A DNA stretch of 64,000 nt from Sepiola atlantica. Its lineage: Eukaryota > Mollusca > Cephalopoda > Sepiida > Sepiolidae. Location: assembly GCA_963556195.1 (NCBI GenBank), contig OY744533.1, forward strand, positions 48,289,249 to 48,353,248. Direction: 5' to 3'. Positions 23,140 to 34,161 of this stretch are shown one piece after another (the first letter of the stretch is position 1; each line of letters begins with the position of its first letter). The notes beneath the pieces were generated by a model. The model saw only the letters and a list, made by a program, of their open reading frames with translations, was not told the origin of the DNA and ran no database searches. The translations under genes were made by a program, and so were the position numbers.

Positions 23140-23570
23140 TTATTAATAATAACGAAGACTGCTATCAGAATCGATTTTTCCCTCTATGATTAAGTAAACA
23201 ATGACTTATTTTAAAGAGTAAAGTAGAATCCTGAGGTTTGCAGTCATCTGACATTAATTAAGATTTAAGTAGAGCGGAAACATTGCACATATTTGAGTCG
23301 AATACAAAATTATTTACTCGATATCAACGATAAGTATCTGTAGTATTGATCTATAATATGGCTCACGTGAAACTCTGAAAATTCTAATGCTCCTTTGGCC
23401 AGTGGCATACTTAAATGATGATATATGATAGATATATGTATATTGATTATTTTCCCTCGCTGATGAAACAAAAAATGTCAATTAGTATAAAAGATCGATG
23501 ATTTAAACTTTTACTGTTTCTTTGTACGACTCAGGATGCTGGTCGTTGATGAAGGGCGTAAAAAAAACAT
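23140..23570 (+). repeat. Dispersed repeat family D, copy 2
   Basis: Matches 5200-5560 in order (AATTCTAATGCTCCTTTG, ATATATGTATATTGAT, GATTTAAACTTTTA, GATGCTGG.CGTTGATGAAG). Confidence 0.6.
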
Positions 23571-23929
23571 CATACGTTGTGGAGACAAATATTCCGCGTT
23601 GGACATTTGACCTGACTAGAGCCATACATTGCTATGCCGATCTCAAACAAAAAAAGGGAAATCGTCTGTGCTGATACCGACAAGTAATGTACATAAACGA
23701 CATAAACAAACCATTGCGAATATGAGATTCAAGATGGTGGCCTCTGGGAAACGGTCGAGTGGATAGGCGAAACAGGTTGTTGGATACCCTACATCAAAAT
23801 CTAAAGACGGCCGGACTTCATCCTCACCATGTATGGTGGAGGGAGAAATCCAGCTCTGACTCTGCTTCGCAAGATAAATACAAAAAACATGGCGACCAAT
23901 GTTTCAATGTGAGAATTTTTTGTGGGGTT

Positions 23930-24127
23930 TCCCTATTTAATTGACTCCCTATGAGGACAGAGTTAGACACAAGATTGCTTTTAATGTGAGGTAAAATACA
24001 ACTCCGTAAAAAGGAGCACTCTGGATTGGGACAAAAATCGAAAAATACTAAAATCGAGAAGGGTATCTCTTTCACTGACTGAGGACAAGAACAGATACTA
24101 CACCTTGATCCCAGCCCGAAGTTGATG
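23930..24127 (-). mobile_element. U2-headed SINE, family B
   Basis: Minus strand begins with decayed U2 snRNA 5' sequence (GGGATCAAGGTGTAGTATCT at 24112-24093), continues GTTCTTGTCCTCAGTCAGTG, then a body ending TCCAGAGTGCTCC...ACGGAGTTG. The same body follows a decayed U2 head at 63855-64000. The U2 loop sequence (TTTTGGC) is deleted. The body is unlike family A, so this is a separate family or subfamily. Confidence 0.6.
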
Positions 24128-24388
24128 TCTATTAATTTCTGTCATAGCTGTGTACGTCTATTCTTTTAATTACTTTCGTTGATTTCGAATAGTTTTTTTT
24201 TATTATTTGGCTCGTATGAGCGTAATATTTTATCTCCACTTATCTCGTTGAAGTTTCCGACAACTTGGCTATCCGTACTCTCATTTTTATTATTACGCTT
24301 TAGGCTAGGTCGGTTTGTGTTGCAAGTATAGTTTTTAGTTTCTTCTTGGTTGGTCGGAATTAATTATTGTCAATTATATTTAATACTA

Positions 24389-24980
24389 GATTACCCGTGA
24401 CCCGTTGGGTCACAACTTCTACCACTATTTGGTCCACTTTGGTTTCATTCGAAAATCCATATTGGTTGAGGAATTCTCCTTGAATAACTAAGAAATAATA
24501 AGCCTCTTTACTTCTATAGTATCCTTATGGATAATATATATAAGTAAAGAGCCTTGTTATTCTGCCGTCTTGTTTTACTATAGACACCACGGTGGCTGAC
24601 AACGGGCGATCTCTCTTCCAGCCAGGCCTCGAATAATGCAGACGCATAAAAGAGGAACTCGTAAAAAACACCCTAGACATAGGAGTACAAATCAAACGGA
24701 AGTTTTAAAGCGACAGTTCTACGAAAGAAAATTCGCAACCAGTGGGTAAGTGGACGCATAAAGAAATTGGTGAGTCAGTGTGGCGGTGGTAGTAGTGATG
24801 GTGGTGCTGGTGCTGCTGCTTATGATGATATTGTGGGCGAAGAGGAGGAGGGGAGGATGGGGAGGAGCAAGACGAGAAGGAGGGGGAGTATAAAAACTCA
24901 TGGTAGACTAATAAAAACGAAGCCAAACCGCAAGAATTTTACAGTGGAACCACGGCGGAGGTATGTACTCTACTGAATGC
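24389..24980. other. Unassigned; GGTGGT-rich segment
   Basis: Starts with TAGATTACCCGTGACCCGTT, text resembling a common LINE/SINE end and similar to 7585-7605. Later (24775-24890) is a purine-rich GGTGGT/GAGGAG stretch. No family recognised. Confidence 0.35.
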
Positions 24981-25389
24981 CACTCTAGGTAATTGTTAAT
25001 GTCTTATTTGGTAAATACAGTTTTAGTCAGATTAGTAATCGCTGTTTCTAAACAATCTCTCTGTAAATATATACTAAACGAAAAATGTTCGCCCCTCCGC
25101 TTTCCATACTCTTCCTCTCCCAACGCAAGTCTAAAGATCAGACCAATTATACATTACCGTTACCTGGGCATGGTTCATAGTACGACAATTGCTACTAACA
25201 TGCTTCTCTTTTTTGTATTTATAACTTTTCAATCGAAATTTTGGACCCTGACTTTTCGACGAATGAAAAAATAGCAAAGCGCGACAAGCCATGTAAAAAG
25301 ACAATTAGGAGGTATTACACCTATATGTCGTGTGAATGTTTGTTCAATGCGACTTTAAACTTGGATATGGTAGGTATCATCACGGCCTC

Positions 25390-25905
25390 CTCTGTCAGGC
25401 TGTTCTGTGGAGCGGAAACGCGGACAGAGAATGCTGTCTTTCTTCGTTTGAGACGAAAGCGCGATGGTATATCTTCTGCGGGTATCCGCGAGGACATCGA
25501 CTAGGCGTTAGGATGAAGAACTCATCTGAAAATATATTTAGATTTCTGTTGATGATGCTGTGCGCCAGAATCAGGTCGCTTCGCAACCCTGCTGTTAAAG
25601 TGAGAACAGATTTAGTATTTGAAGCCGTTCTTTGTATGTAAGCGTGGAGAATCTCGTCACACTCCTTATTGCCAATCGTTGAACATGCTCCAGGTGTACC
25701 ATATCTTTGTCTGTTGCCTGGGTGGCATACTCAAGAATGAGTCATACGAAGGTTATGCATACGGGGCGTAAGGCGCCTGTTGGTAGGCTTAGACAAAAAC
25801 ATCGGGATCGGTATAGAACCCATCTGGCTTTGTTCGCCACTTCGATACAATGACGTGCTAGTTTAAAAGAGTTGTCCATAACTTTACCATGCTGCTGTGC
25901 TCCAA
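25390..25905 (-). pseudogene. CR1/jockey-like LINE, C-terminal part of ORF2
   Basis: Minus strand: DNSFKLARHCIEVANKARWV (from about 25900), then LILEYATQATDKDMVHLE, VQRLAI, YKERLQILNLFSLNSR and RDLILAHSIINRNLNIFSDE. This is the RT-downstream domain typical of CR1/jockey-group LINEs (HLEYA..., LE.VQR.AT, RL..L.L.SL..R...DLI). Broken by stops. It is joined head to head with the plus-strand LINE starting at 25908. Confidence 0.7.
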
Positions 25906-25907
25906 AG

Positions 25908-27130
25908 CATGTGGGCCTGATCTTATACCAGTAATAGTAATAAAGAAATGCTCTGCTGAACTGTCCCGTCTTCTCCAAACATTACAAAAAATGTCTTGCC
26001 GATAGTATAAAAATTGCCTCTGTGGTACCAGTCTTCACGAATTCTGGAGATAGAACTGATCCTCAGAATTATCGGCCCACCAGTCTACTACCGCTCTTTG
26101 CTGAAATTTTTGAATCCTTTATCAATCTAGCGAGAGTCCGTCACTTCGTTAATGCTAATGCTAAACTTACTTCTGACCATCAGTATAGATTTAGGAAAGC
26201 ACGATCTACTGCGAATATGCTAACGGTCATCTCTGAACGCATATACCATACAATAGACAAGGCAGGTGAAGCTAGGGCGGTAGCGTTTTATATATCCAAA
26301 GCCTTTGACAAGGTTTGGCATAAATGTCTTCTCATAAAAAATAATTCATATGGTATTACTAGACGAATATTTAATATAATTAGATCATTCCTATGCAAAG
26401 GAAAGATCCAGGTTGTTCTCAATGGCCGTTCATCCAAACAACATGACAACACCAAGCACTATCTTCGTCATGTTGGTATAAAGGGCGCGCATATATACGA
26501 GGCAATGGCTGAATCCTTAGAAAGTGACCTCCAAATCTGTAGTGGAATGGGGTCATAAATGAATGGTAATATTTAATACGTCTAACACAAAGTTCCTTTC
26601 CTTCAACAATTACAAGAAACCTCTTCAACCACCGATTGCCATAACAAATAATACCGTACCTGAGAGTCAACGTTTGAGCTTCTCAGCCTAACATTCACAG
26701 GTAACATGAATCAGAGCAAATACATAGAAAACATTGCCAAGGCTGCTGCAACGAAAGTAAGCTCCCTCTACCGAACTATAAAACTTTGCACACCTGACAG
26801 TATCCTGTATCTCTACAAAGCCACCATCCGCTCATGCATGGAGTATTGTTGCCACATTTGGTCTGGTGCACCATCCACTAGTCTCTCCCTCCTAGACAAG
26901 GTCCAAAAAAGAGTTTCTAATCTGATAAGTCCCTCACTATCCAGCAAGCTTCAGCCCCTGTCCCATCGCCGAAATGTTGAATCCTTGTGCTTGTTTTAAA
27001 AGTACTTCAATGGAATGTGCTCCGATAAACTTGCAGCTCTGGTGCCCCCTCCACGTAAATACACGCGACCAAGAAGTTTAAAAGAAAATAGCGACAGAGA
27101 TCATTCTTTCTTTAAACCGTACACGGGAAA
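25908..27130 (+). pseudogene. CR1/jockey-like LINE RT, internally deleted
   Basis: Plus strand. Starts PDLIPVIVIKKCSAEL, then NYRPTSLLPLFAEIFESFIN, HQYRFRKARSTANMLTVISE and YISKAFDKVWHKCLL (RT motif A region), FLCKGKIQVVLNGRSS. The GVPQG and YADD motifs are missing: text jumps near 26450 to a C-terminal part (FELLSLTFTGNMNQSKYIEN, IRSCMEYCCHIWSGAP, LDKVQKRV) ending near 27130. The first part is open over 178 codons, but the deletion makes it non-functional. Confidence 0.8.
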
Positions 27131-27439
27131 TTAAATTTATTTTCTCTCGATGTTTAAACCAGTAGTTTTTTTATATGAAAATGTGTACATTTATTTTACT
27201 GTTCAATTTGATAGGGGGGTGATATAACTAACAAAATAAACTAAACCAATAAAACATGCCAGATTGCTAATGCGAAATCTCAGCTACCTTGGGGATTTTC
27301 AAAACCTGTTCCTTAATCAATAGAGAGTTTCCTAACCTGGCTTTAACCATTCGGAAAACTTTGAGAAACCCGACGTAGACAGGTATTTTAGCTAGTATAC
27401 TAGTATAAAATAAAATCAAAATACAAAACTTATTCGCAA

Positions 27440-27790
27440 CAAAAGTAAAAACAATTTTTGTAAGAAGACAGTTTAGAGTAAAGGTATCTACAATTATATA
27501 TATATCCTCCAAACAAGTGTCCAAAGCTCTCTTGAATGCGCTTGTGGTTGGCTGCTGAACTACACTCTTGAGAAGTCTGTTATATAAAGCAGCTGCCTTT
27601 TGCCTGTTTAGCCAAAACTGGGCGAAAGTTCAGCTTGTGAACAGCAGGGACTTGGGTATTCGCCTTTTTCTTGGAGTCTTCGCCAATTGGACGATTGCGA
27701 AGAGTCGGACTGCCACTATAAGCCGGTTTCAACCCCAGACCCGGCATGACCAAATCGATGAAACTCCGGTACCCGTAACAGACACTGTAA
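27440..27790 (-). pseudogene. LINE ORF2 extreme C-terminus
   Basis: Minus strand: FAQFWLNRQKAAALYNRLLK, SVVQQPTTSAFKRALDTCLE. This is the WN.LP..VV.A.S...FK..LD end of CR1/RTE-type LINE polyproteins. Only this end remains. Confidence 0.6.
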
Positions 27791-27883
27791 TATATAGTTT
27801 TAAATAAAATACTTCATATTAGCTCTTTTAGAATCTACAATTGAGCACTTTATTGTTTTTATTCGAATAACTTATGATAATGC

Positions 27884-27885
<2 letters not shown>

Positions 27886-27950
<65 letters not shown>
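27886..27950. repeat. (TA)n microsatellite
   Basis: Long dinucleotide tract. Confidence 0.97.
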
Positions 27951-27952
<2 letters not shown>

Positions 27953-28135
27953 TATTAAATTTAATAAGGGGTATTCAGTATCAGTGATAGAGAGTGTTTA
28001 AATGTAAGTTTTAAGATATGAAATAAGCAGTAAATTGACAAATGTCAGTTTCTTGCCTTGAGTTCATCAGAAGATGTGACTTCTGTATCCTTTTATTAAC
28101 TTATACCAATATATAAACATTGCTATAACTTTATG

Positions 28136-28138
<3 letters not shown>

Positions 28139-28191
<53 letters not shown>
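28139..28191. repeat. (TA)n microsatellite
   Basis: Long dinucleotide tract. Confidence 0.97.
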
Positions 28192-28197
<6 letters not shown>

Positions 28198-28284
28198 TAT
28201 ATATTTGTGTATGTGTGTATACTTAGGAAATATGTATTCTTTATATATTTCCTAACAATACACACATATATATAGGAGAGTTTG

Positions 28285-28745
28285 AGTTACCTACTAGACA
28301 CCATCCCGAGTGTTTTCCGTCTCTCTGTACAACGGTTCGTCAGGACAACCTGACATGAAGATACTTCACCCTACAAGTAAACCCTGACCAAATATTCAAA
28401 ATAACATAGTTGTCGAACCCCAAATAAGATTCCCTTGGCACAGCTATACACTGGCTCATACGAGGAATGGTGCACCTTCTCCAAGTAACAACACTTAGCT
28501 GGATACCCCACCATACTAGATGAATTATTGTCCTGGAATCCGGTATTACCAGAAGATCACAAAAAACATATACTATAACATAGTTAACTGATCAATTGTG
28601 GAGAGGAAAATTAATATTCCAACTTATTTACCTTTGAGAGGTAAATGATAACTTTAATGGAACATTCGGATATCTATGTATCTCATATAAAGATCAAGTG
28701 TTGGCCCCAGGAAGGGACATTTTGATTTCTGAAAACTTCGACTGA
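28285..28745 (-). repeat. Dispersed repeat family C, copy 2
   Basis: Reverse complement of the family seen at 3665-4640 and 48255-48725; near full length, with CCCAGGAAGGG near 28712, a TCAATTGTGGAGAGGAAAAT block near 28590 and TGTCAGG/CCTGACG near 28340. Starts 24 bp from a (TA)n tract. Confidence 0.7.
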
Positions 28746-28766
28746 AGTAAAATAAAACCAAAAGAG

Positions 28767-28768
<2 letters not shown>

Positions 28769-28809
<41 letters not shown>
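28769..28809. repeat. (TA)n microsatellite
   Basis: Dinucleotide tract. Confidence 0.97.
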
Positions 28810-28814
<5 letters not shown>

Positions 28815-29044
28815 GAAATATATAAAGAATGTATATAAAAACAAACAAAATTATTATTTCAAATTGAACATAGATTTGTTTGTTTTATATACTCATTGAA
28901 CGAGTTTCGTGCCTTATATTTGGACATTTCAGATATCTGTAATATTGAGCACCCCCTATTGTATTAGGAATTTCTTCGATATCTGGGATACGATTTCTCC
29001 TGATACACTTGAAACAATAATTATAACTATAATTATTTTATGAT

Positions 29045-29046
<2 letters not shown>

Positions 29047-29091
<45 letters not shown>
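29047..29091. repeat. (TA)n microsatellite
   Basis: Dinucleotide tract. Confidence 0.97.
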
Positions 29092-29092
<1 letters not shown>

Positions 29093-29869
29093 GTGCGAGT
29101 GAATCTACATGTACGAATGCATGTTTTATAAATCTATAGGTATAGTTCTCGCTCGCAGCCATCATGTGCAAACTTTGATCTACCCCACTGGTGAAAAAAG
29201 TTATCAATGCCTTTTTGCGATTAACATTTAAATAATGCTTTTTATTTCTTGGTAGCTATGGGTTTTTACCCCCCCCCCCCTCTTTCCAATCCAAAAATGT
29301 TATCTGAAACACACAAAATAATGAACATCTCTGTTTCCTACGTTCTTTTTCAAAAAGTAAAGCACACGTGACAGTTGCAATGAAACAGTTCTCTATTTCG
29401 TCGATGTTAATGTGCGCTTTCATTATTTTGTGAAATGACAAATGTATTTTCATAAAAAAACGTCTATAATCAATGGCTTACGGCATCAATTAACTCGCCT
29501 CTTCTTTCAAATCAATATGTCTGAGATAAATATTGTTGCCCTGTCACGAACGCCACTTTGGAATTATAAAAGAAATTTCAACTCTCAATTTATTGCCAAA
29601 ATATAGCAGCCAATTGCACTTTCGTTCAGTCCTGTCCATAAAATAACAAGAGGAAAGACTTTTGTTAGTATAAAGCTCTGTTGTGTTTAGAGAAACTTCA
29701 AGAGATATGATGGAGAAACCGGCATGATGGCATCCGAGTGAAGAGAGAAAAATCGACCAATAGCACAACGGGAAGCACGCTTATCTTAATTTTAGTATAA
29801 GCAATTTTCAGGGTACGGCGATTTATGTTTCATGCCTGCATTTGATTGAGGAAAACGTGAAAAACGAGT

Positions 29870-30216
29870 ATTGATTTACTCCTCTCCAGGAGTTAGGCAC
29901 AAGGCCAGTTTTTATCTTACTCCCACAAGTAAGATGTGACCCAAGGTCGGGTCGGGAAAGTGGGGTTTAAAAATTGCCTGGGCAGCCCCGTCGGTATTCC
30001 CCGGTAGGGGCGCCCCAGGCAGTAAGCAATAAACTTACTCCCCCCCAAAGAGGGGAGGCAAATCCTGGGAGGGTGGACCTCCTAGAACTGCACAGGACAG
30101 ACCCATAGACAGGCGTAAATCAAGCCCCGAAGGTCAAGACAATACCGATCTATGGGGTGCAGTATCCATCGGAACAGATACTACACTTTGATCTTAGCCA
30201 AAAGGCCAAGAATCGA
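29870..30216 (-). mobile_element. U2-snRNA-headed SINE, family A, best full copy
   Basis: Minus strand starts with about 44 nt matching the 5' end of U2 snRNA (30216-30173: TTGGCCTTTTGGCTAAGATC then AAAGTGTAGTATCTGTTC), including the first stem-loop and the GTAGTA branch-recognition element. It then leaves U2 abruptly; the Sm site and 3' stem-loops are absent. The roughly 300-bp body has CCCTCCCAGGATTTGCC, TTGCTTACTGCCTGGGGCGC and CCCTACCGGGGAATACCGAC, ending GGAGTAAATC. Other copies: 6022-6316 and 45464-45778. The class with snRNA-derived heads (SINEU) is known from other animals; here the copies define the family. Confidence 0.85.
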
Positions 30217-30240
30217 CAACATAGAAGAACAATTTCCGTA

Positions 30241-30278
30241 TTACACACAAACACATACACACACACATACACATAAAA

Positions 30279-30334
<56 letters not shown>
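30241..30334. repeat. (CA)n(TA)n compound microsatellite
   Basis: Irregular CA-rich run followed by a pure TA tract. Confidence 0.95.
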
Positions 30335-30340
<6 letters not shown>

Positions 30341-30417
30341 ATATGTATATATGTGTGTATATGTATATATATATATGTGTGTGTAAGGTATATAGTGTGG
30401 TATGTATATATTTTTGT

Positions 30418-30600
30418 TTATTTATTTGTTTGTACAGTATTCACTACTAAACTAATTATCCGATCATTATGATTTTTGGAACACAGCTGCTACGCGTAAG
30501 GGGTCGTAATGTGCACTATATTTAATTTAATGTATTTTTATTAAAAGAAGGTAAAATTGAGTGGAAGCCGTTCTTCAGATACCTTCGATTTTGAATAGAT
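30418..30600 (+). repeat. Dispersed repeat family F, copy 2
   Basis: Core AACTAATTATCCGATCATTA then TGATTTTTGGAACACA and GTAATGTGCACTATATTTAA, as in 21318-21475. Confidence 0.55.
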
Positions 30601-31339
30601 GAGTTCCCTTTAGTTCTTTTTCGGTTTTCTAGCGGTTAAATCGGTTAAGTTCTAAGTCAGCAATATGTTGATTTGGTTAGTATCCCAAGGATTCACCCTC
30701 CTTGGAGGCTGTAGATATGTTTTAGGATAGTAGCGCTATCACTAGGAATACGGAAAAGAGAATGCTTCTGTATTGTTAGCAATTTGGGCTGTTTCTTGTG
30801 GATCGCCTATAGTAATGAGGATTTTGGATTTGCATTTTTTCTCCATGTATAAAGGACTAAAAGCTTTGTTAAAAGACACATTATACAGTGTGAACCAAAA
30901 GTGTTTTCAAATAGCAAAATCGTTTTACAGTATAGTATATCATAATTTTATTTGAAAGAAGACAATCGAAAATGTCGGTATTTTGTAGTTGTCGATTATC
31001 ACAAAAAATATTTTCCATGTCTGACTTCGAAAATTTGTGAATAATCATGTTTTTAGCAAATAAAGGGAGATCCCCAAAACCTGATGCACAACTTTACGTT
31101 TTGTAATACAATTCATTTTCTAGCACAGAAAAAGAAAACAGAAATAAAGTGAATTTTGTGTTAATTTTAATTAAAAATGATCACAATTCTGCACAACAAA
31201 ATAGAAGCAAGTAGGAAGTTATTTACTGAATATTAATATTTTATTATCTACCATCTTTTTGAAACAACTCTATGAGTCTTTTATTAACTGATGAAATAAG
31301 TTTAGTCACGTCTTAAGTTGTTATGAGAAGAAGATAATT

Positions 31340-31960
31340 CCAAAATACGATGCCATACATAATCTTTTCAAGTGAATTGGCGTCCATTCTCGTAAATCCG
31401 ACGTTTCATAATCGATAATAGGTTTTCACTAGGGTTCAAGGCTGGGCACTGGAATGGCCAATCCATGAATTTGTTGCCTGTAAATCCTTGGTCAGCAAGC
31501 CGCGAGATGCATAATCATGGGCATTATTCTGGAGAAATACGAGCCCCTTTCGAATGTCTTGATTTTGTGAATTTAACCAAGTAATAAAACCAGTTTTCTA
31601 TGAAGTAGCAATAGTTACGAGAGTTCTGTTTTAGACCTTCAGTTACCCTGAATGGTTCAATTAATACATCACCAATAATTCCGGGCCGGAGTGGATTTTG
31701 GGTTTACTTTCGCCAGCCTCGATACTCTCGTTTCACTTATTTTGACCTTTAGTCCTCACATTTCATGAGCAATGTTTCTGACAAAGAGGGAAGAATTGCT
31801 GTTTTCTGTTTTACATGTTTCGTCACTGTGCGATGATCCGAATGATGATTTTTTTAGACATCCGATCTATGTTTCGCTATCATCTAGTCATTGTTCACTT
31901 TTAACTTTCCGTTCAATCAGTAACATCTTTCCACGAACCATTTTTACGAAAATTAGTATA
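31340..31960 (-). pseudogene. Tc1-like transposase, C-terminal half, broken
   Basis: Minus strand: GIIGDVLIEPFRVTEGLKQN, NYCYFIENWFYYLVKF, then (frameshift) VFLQNNAHDYASRGLLTKDL and FMDWPFQCPALNPSENLLSI, MKRRIYENGRQFT. This follows Tc1 catalytic text (F.QDNAP.H; WP.QSPDLNPIENLW). The catalytic Asp of QDN has become N; the last Glu (SENL) is kept. Upstream to 31960 is weaker. Inactive. No TIR identified. Confidence 0.75.
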
Positions 31961-32208
31961 TTGCAAACAATTTTGTTGTTTAACTGTGATCTGACTGAAT
32001 CTGTAATAAACAATTAAGAAAAATGAAATATTAAAACTAGATATTAGTTATCAGTTGTATAATATACAGAATATAAATGCTTTTAAAATTAAAACATAAC
32101 AATCTACTACCTGACAAACACTTTTTGGTTCTCAGTGTATATATATATGGACCCCTTTCTGCTCTTTAATTTCTCCTCTTCTTTTCTAATGCTACTTCTA
32201 TGTATATT

Positions 32209-32209
<1 letters not shown>

Positions 32210-32264
<55 letters not shown>
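32210..32264. repeat. (TA)n microsatellite
   Basis: Dinucleotide tract. Confidence 0.97.
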
Positions 32265-32270
<6 letters not shown>

Positions 32271-32433
32271 GTGTTATATATATGTTTCGATCACATTTAT
32301 GTGCATATATATATATTTATTTCTTCTTTTTTTTTTTTCATATTTGCATACCCTTCATCTCAACATGAACCCAACCACTATATATATTTCCCATAATTTA
32401 CAGACCTTCTCGTCTTTTGTCATTTTTGTATTC

Positions 32434-32520
32434 TTCGTCTGCTCTTGACAAAGCCCACGTGAAATTTGGGCGAAACGTTGAGCGAAAAGGTCTTCCGCTT
32501 TTCCATTTTTAATTTCATAC
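32434..32520 (+). repeat. PLE-type terminal text with GCCC...GGGC stem
   Basis: TTGACAAAGCCCACGTGAAA then TTTGGGCGAAACGTTGAGCG: a GCCC/GGGC helix followed by GAAACGTTG, common beside PLE ends. The 5' core (CUUGACA) is not a hammerhead core. Upstream of a (TA)n tract. Confidence 0.4.
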
Positions 32521-32548
32521 CGTCGGATTATTTTTATCCTTTCATATA

Positions 32549-32550
<2 letters not shown>

Positions 32551-32590
<40 letters not shown>
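32551..32590. repeat. (TA)n microsatellite
   Basis: Dinucleotide tract. Confidence 0.97.
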
Positions 32591-32593
<3 letters not shown>

Positions 32594-32867
32594 TTTTACA
32601 CATATAAAGTTGGGTTATTTGTCGCACTGACATTTATATTAAAAGTCCACTTTTCGGTTTAAAAAAGTAAAACAACTTTCAAATATACTCAGTCGTGAAT
32701 GTTCGTATGCCTCTAAAAAACGAACTCTCATTAATTCACTATTAGATTTTTTTCTGTTTTCTGATTGGATGATTCATTTAACTATTACGCACTGTTCTGT
32801 GTATGCATATTTTCTACATTAAAAAACTTCAAACACACGCACATGTGTATATATTTATGGATATTTC

Positions 32868-32987
32868 TATGTACAGAATAATCTCCTTAATTAATTAACG
32901 AATAATTATAGATTTTGGAATATATATTCTGTCAACATGGTGGGTAACATGTGCATATTATATATATTTTAAATTTTAACATTTAGG

Positions 32988-32990
<3 letters not shown>
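32868..32990 (+). repeat. Dispersed repeat family F, copy 3
   Basis: Core TTAATTAACGAATAATTATA then GATTTTGGAATATATATTCT, followed by GTGGGTAAC and a (TA)n tract. Confidence 0.5.

Positions 32991-33042
<52 letters not shown>
32991..33042. repeat. (TA)n microsatellite
   Basis: Dinucleotide tract between two family F copies. Confidence 0.97.
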
Positions 33043-33044
<2 letters not shown>

Positions 33045-33047
<3 letters not shown>

Positions 33048-33195
33048 AGATAACATGTTTCGTTGTACATCATAATCTTTTGAACTAATGAACCTATCAT
33101 TATGAATTTTGGAATATATATTCTCGGCAAATCGGCGAATAATGGGTACATTTTTGTTGTAAAATTTACCATTAAGGGGGTGGCACCCACTCAAA
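33045..33195 (+). repeat. Dispersed repeat family F, copy 4
   Basis: GAACTAATGAACCTATCATT then ATGAATTTTGGAATATATAT, ending with AAGGGGGTGGCACCC. Confidence 0.55.
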
Positions 33196-33335
33196 TTGCT
33201 CCCGCCTTCAAAAAAATTTTTTTTAATTAGTTAGATACAAAAAAAGTTAATAAAGAAAAGAATTGTTCAACATCAAATTGTAAGTTATATTAACACATTT
33301 TTAAAATTATCGCTGCGCGTGTGTTAACGTCAATA

Positions 33336-33490
33336 ATAAGTATGTGCTTGGTAAAATCCTAAACTATTGAACTTATCATTATGAATTATGAGATATGTAT
33401 TCTAGAAAACAGAGTGAGTAACGTGAGTGATTTTTTTTAAATATTTTTTACTTAAGGAGGGCACAATAACCGTACCCTGGGCTGGTATTC
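33336..33490 (+). repeat. Dispersed repeat family F, copy 5
   Basis: Core AACTTATCATTATGAATTAT, then GAGTGAGTAACGTGAG and AAGGAGGGC, as in the copies above. Confidence 0.5.
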
Positions 33491-33495
33491 TACTA

Positions 33496-33497
<2 letters not shown>

Positions 33498-33548
<51 letters not shown>
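33498..33548. repeat. (TA)n microsatellite abutting the hammerhead array
   Basis: The first 341-bp monomer begins directly at its end. Confidence 0.97.
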
Positions 33549-33549
<1 letters not shown>

Positions 33550-33691
33550 TTTTCGAGGAGCTTTAATAACAAGTAGTACAAATAGCTATATGCAATGATC
33601 CGACTCGTAGATCACTCTTAATTACTTGGTGGATAGTAGTAATTCTACTATTTACAGTTGAAATTCCCATTTATTTACTAATTAGTTTCCA

Positions 33692-33762
33692 GTGGCCTTC
33701 CGGTAAGATCTTCGACTGCGAATCAGTGGCGATTTGTGTTCGGGGTTCGCGCCCGGTGACCG
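33692..33762 (+). promoter_or_regulatory. tRNA-like Pol III promoter, monomer 1
   Basis: A-box-like TGGCCTTCCGG (33693-33703) and B-box GGTTCGCGCCC (33744-33754), 50 bp apart as in tRNA genes, inside a degenerate tRNA-like sequence. The same boxes recur in monomers 2-4, 341 bp apart. The hammerhead starts 22 bp after the B box. Confidence 0.6.
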
Positions 33763-33775
33763 TTGGGAACTAGTT

Positions 33776-33820
33776 CCTAGACTGAAGATTGCGTTAGCAT
33801 GAAACATCGATGTCTCTAGG
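33776..33820 (+). ncRNA. Hammerhead ribozyme, monomer 1
   Basis: Stem I CCTAGA (33776-33781) with TCTAGG (33815-33820), 6 bp. Core CTGAAGA (33782-33788), fitting CUGANGA. Stem II TGC-GTTA-GCA inside a U-U pair (33789-33800). GAAA (33801-33804). Stem III ACAT-CG-ATGT (33804-33813), or three closed pairs plus a tetraloop. GUC triplet; cleavage predicted after C33814. Type I. Confidence 0.85.
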
Positions 33821-34116
33821 TATATTTTAAATATTTAATATTTATAAAAATATTATTGTTTATCAGCCCCCTCCCACAGAGGCTGGGCACTTTTCGAGGA
33901 GCTTTAATAACAAGTAGTACAAATAGCTATATGCAATGATTCGACTCGTAGATCACTCTTAATTACTTGGTGGATAGTAGTAATTCTACTATTTACAGTT
34001 GAAATTCCCATTTATTTACTAATTAGTTTCCAGTGGCCTTCCGGTAAGATCTTCGACTGGGAATCAGTGGCGATTTGTGTTCAGGGTTCGCGCCCGGTGA
34101 CCGTTGGGGACTAGTT

Positions 34117-34161
34117 CCTAGACTGAAGATTGCGTTAGCATGAAACATCGATGTCTCTAGG
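34117..34161 (+). ncRNA. Hammerhead ribozyme, monomer 2
   Basis: Identical to the monomer 1 ribozyme over the whole fold; cleavage predicted after C34155. RNA between the two sites would be 341 nt. Confidence 0.85.

Noticed and set aside
28035..28085. Minus-strand CTGATGA...GAAAC hammerhead
   Set aside because: No stem II and no stem I; only stem III is plausible.
30173..30216. Functional U2 snRNA gene
   Set aside because: Only the first 44 nt match. The Sm site and 3' stem-loops are missing, and the downstream body repeats elsewhere, so it is a SINE head.
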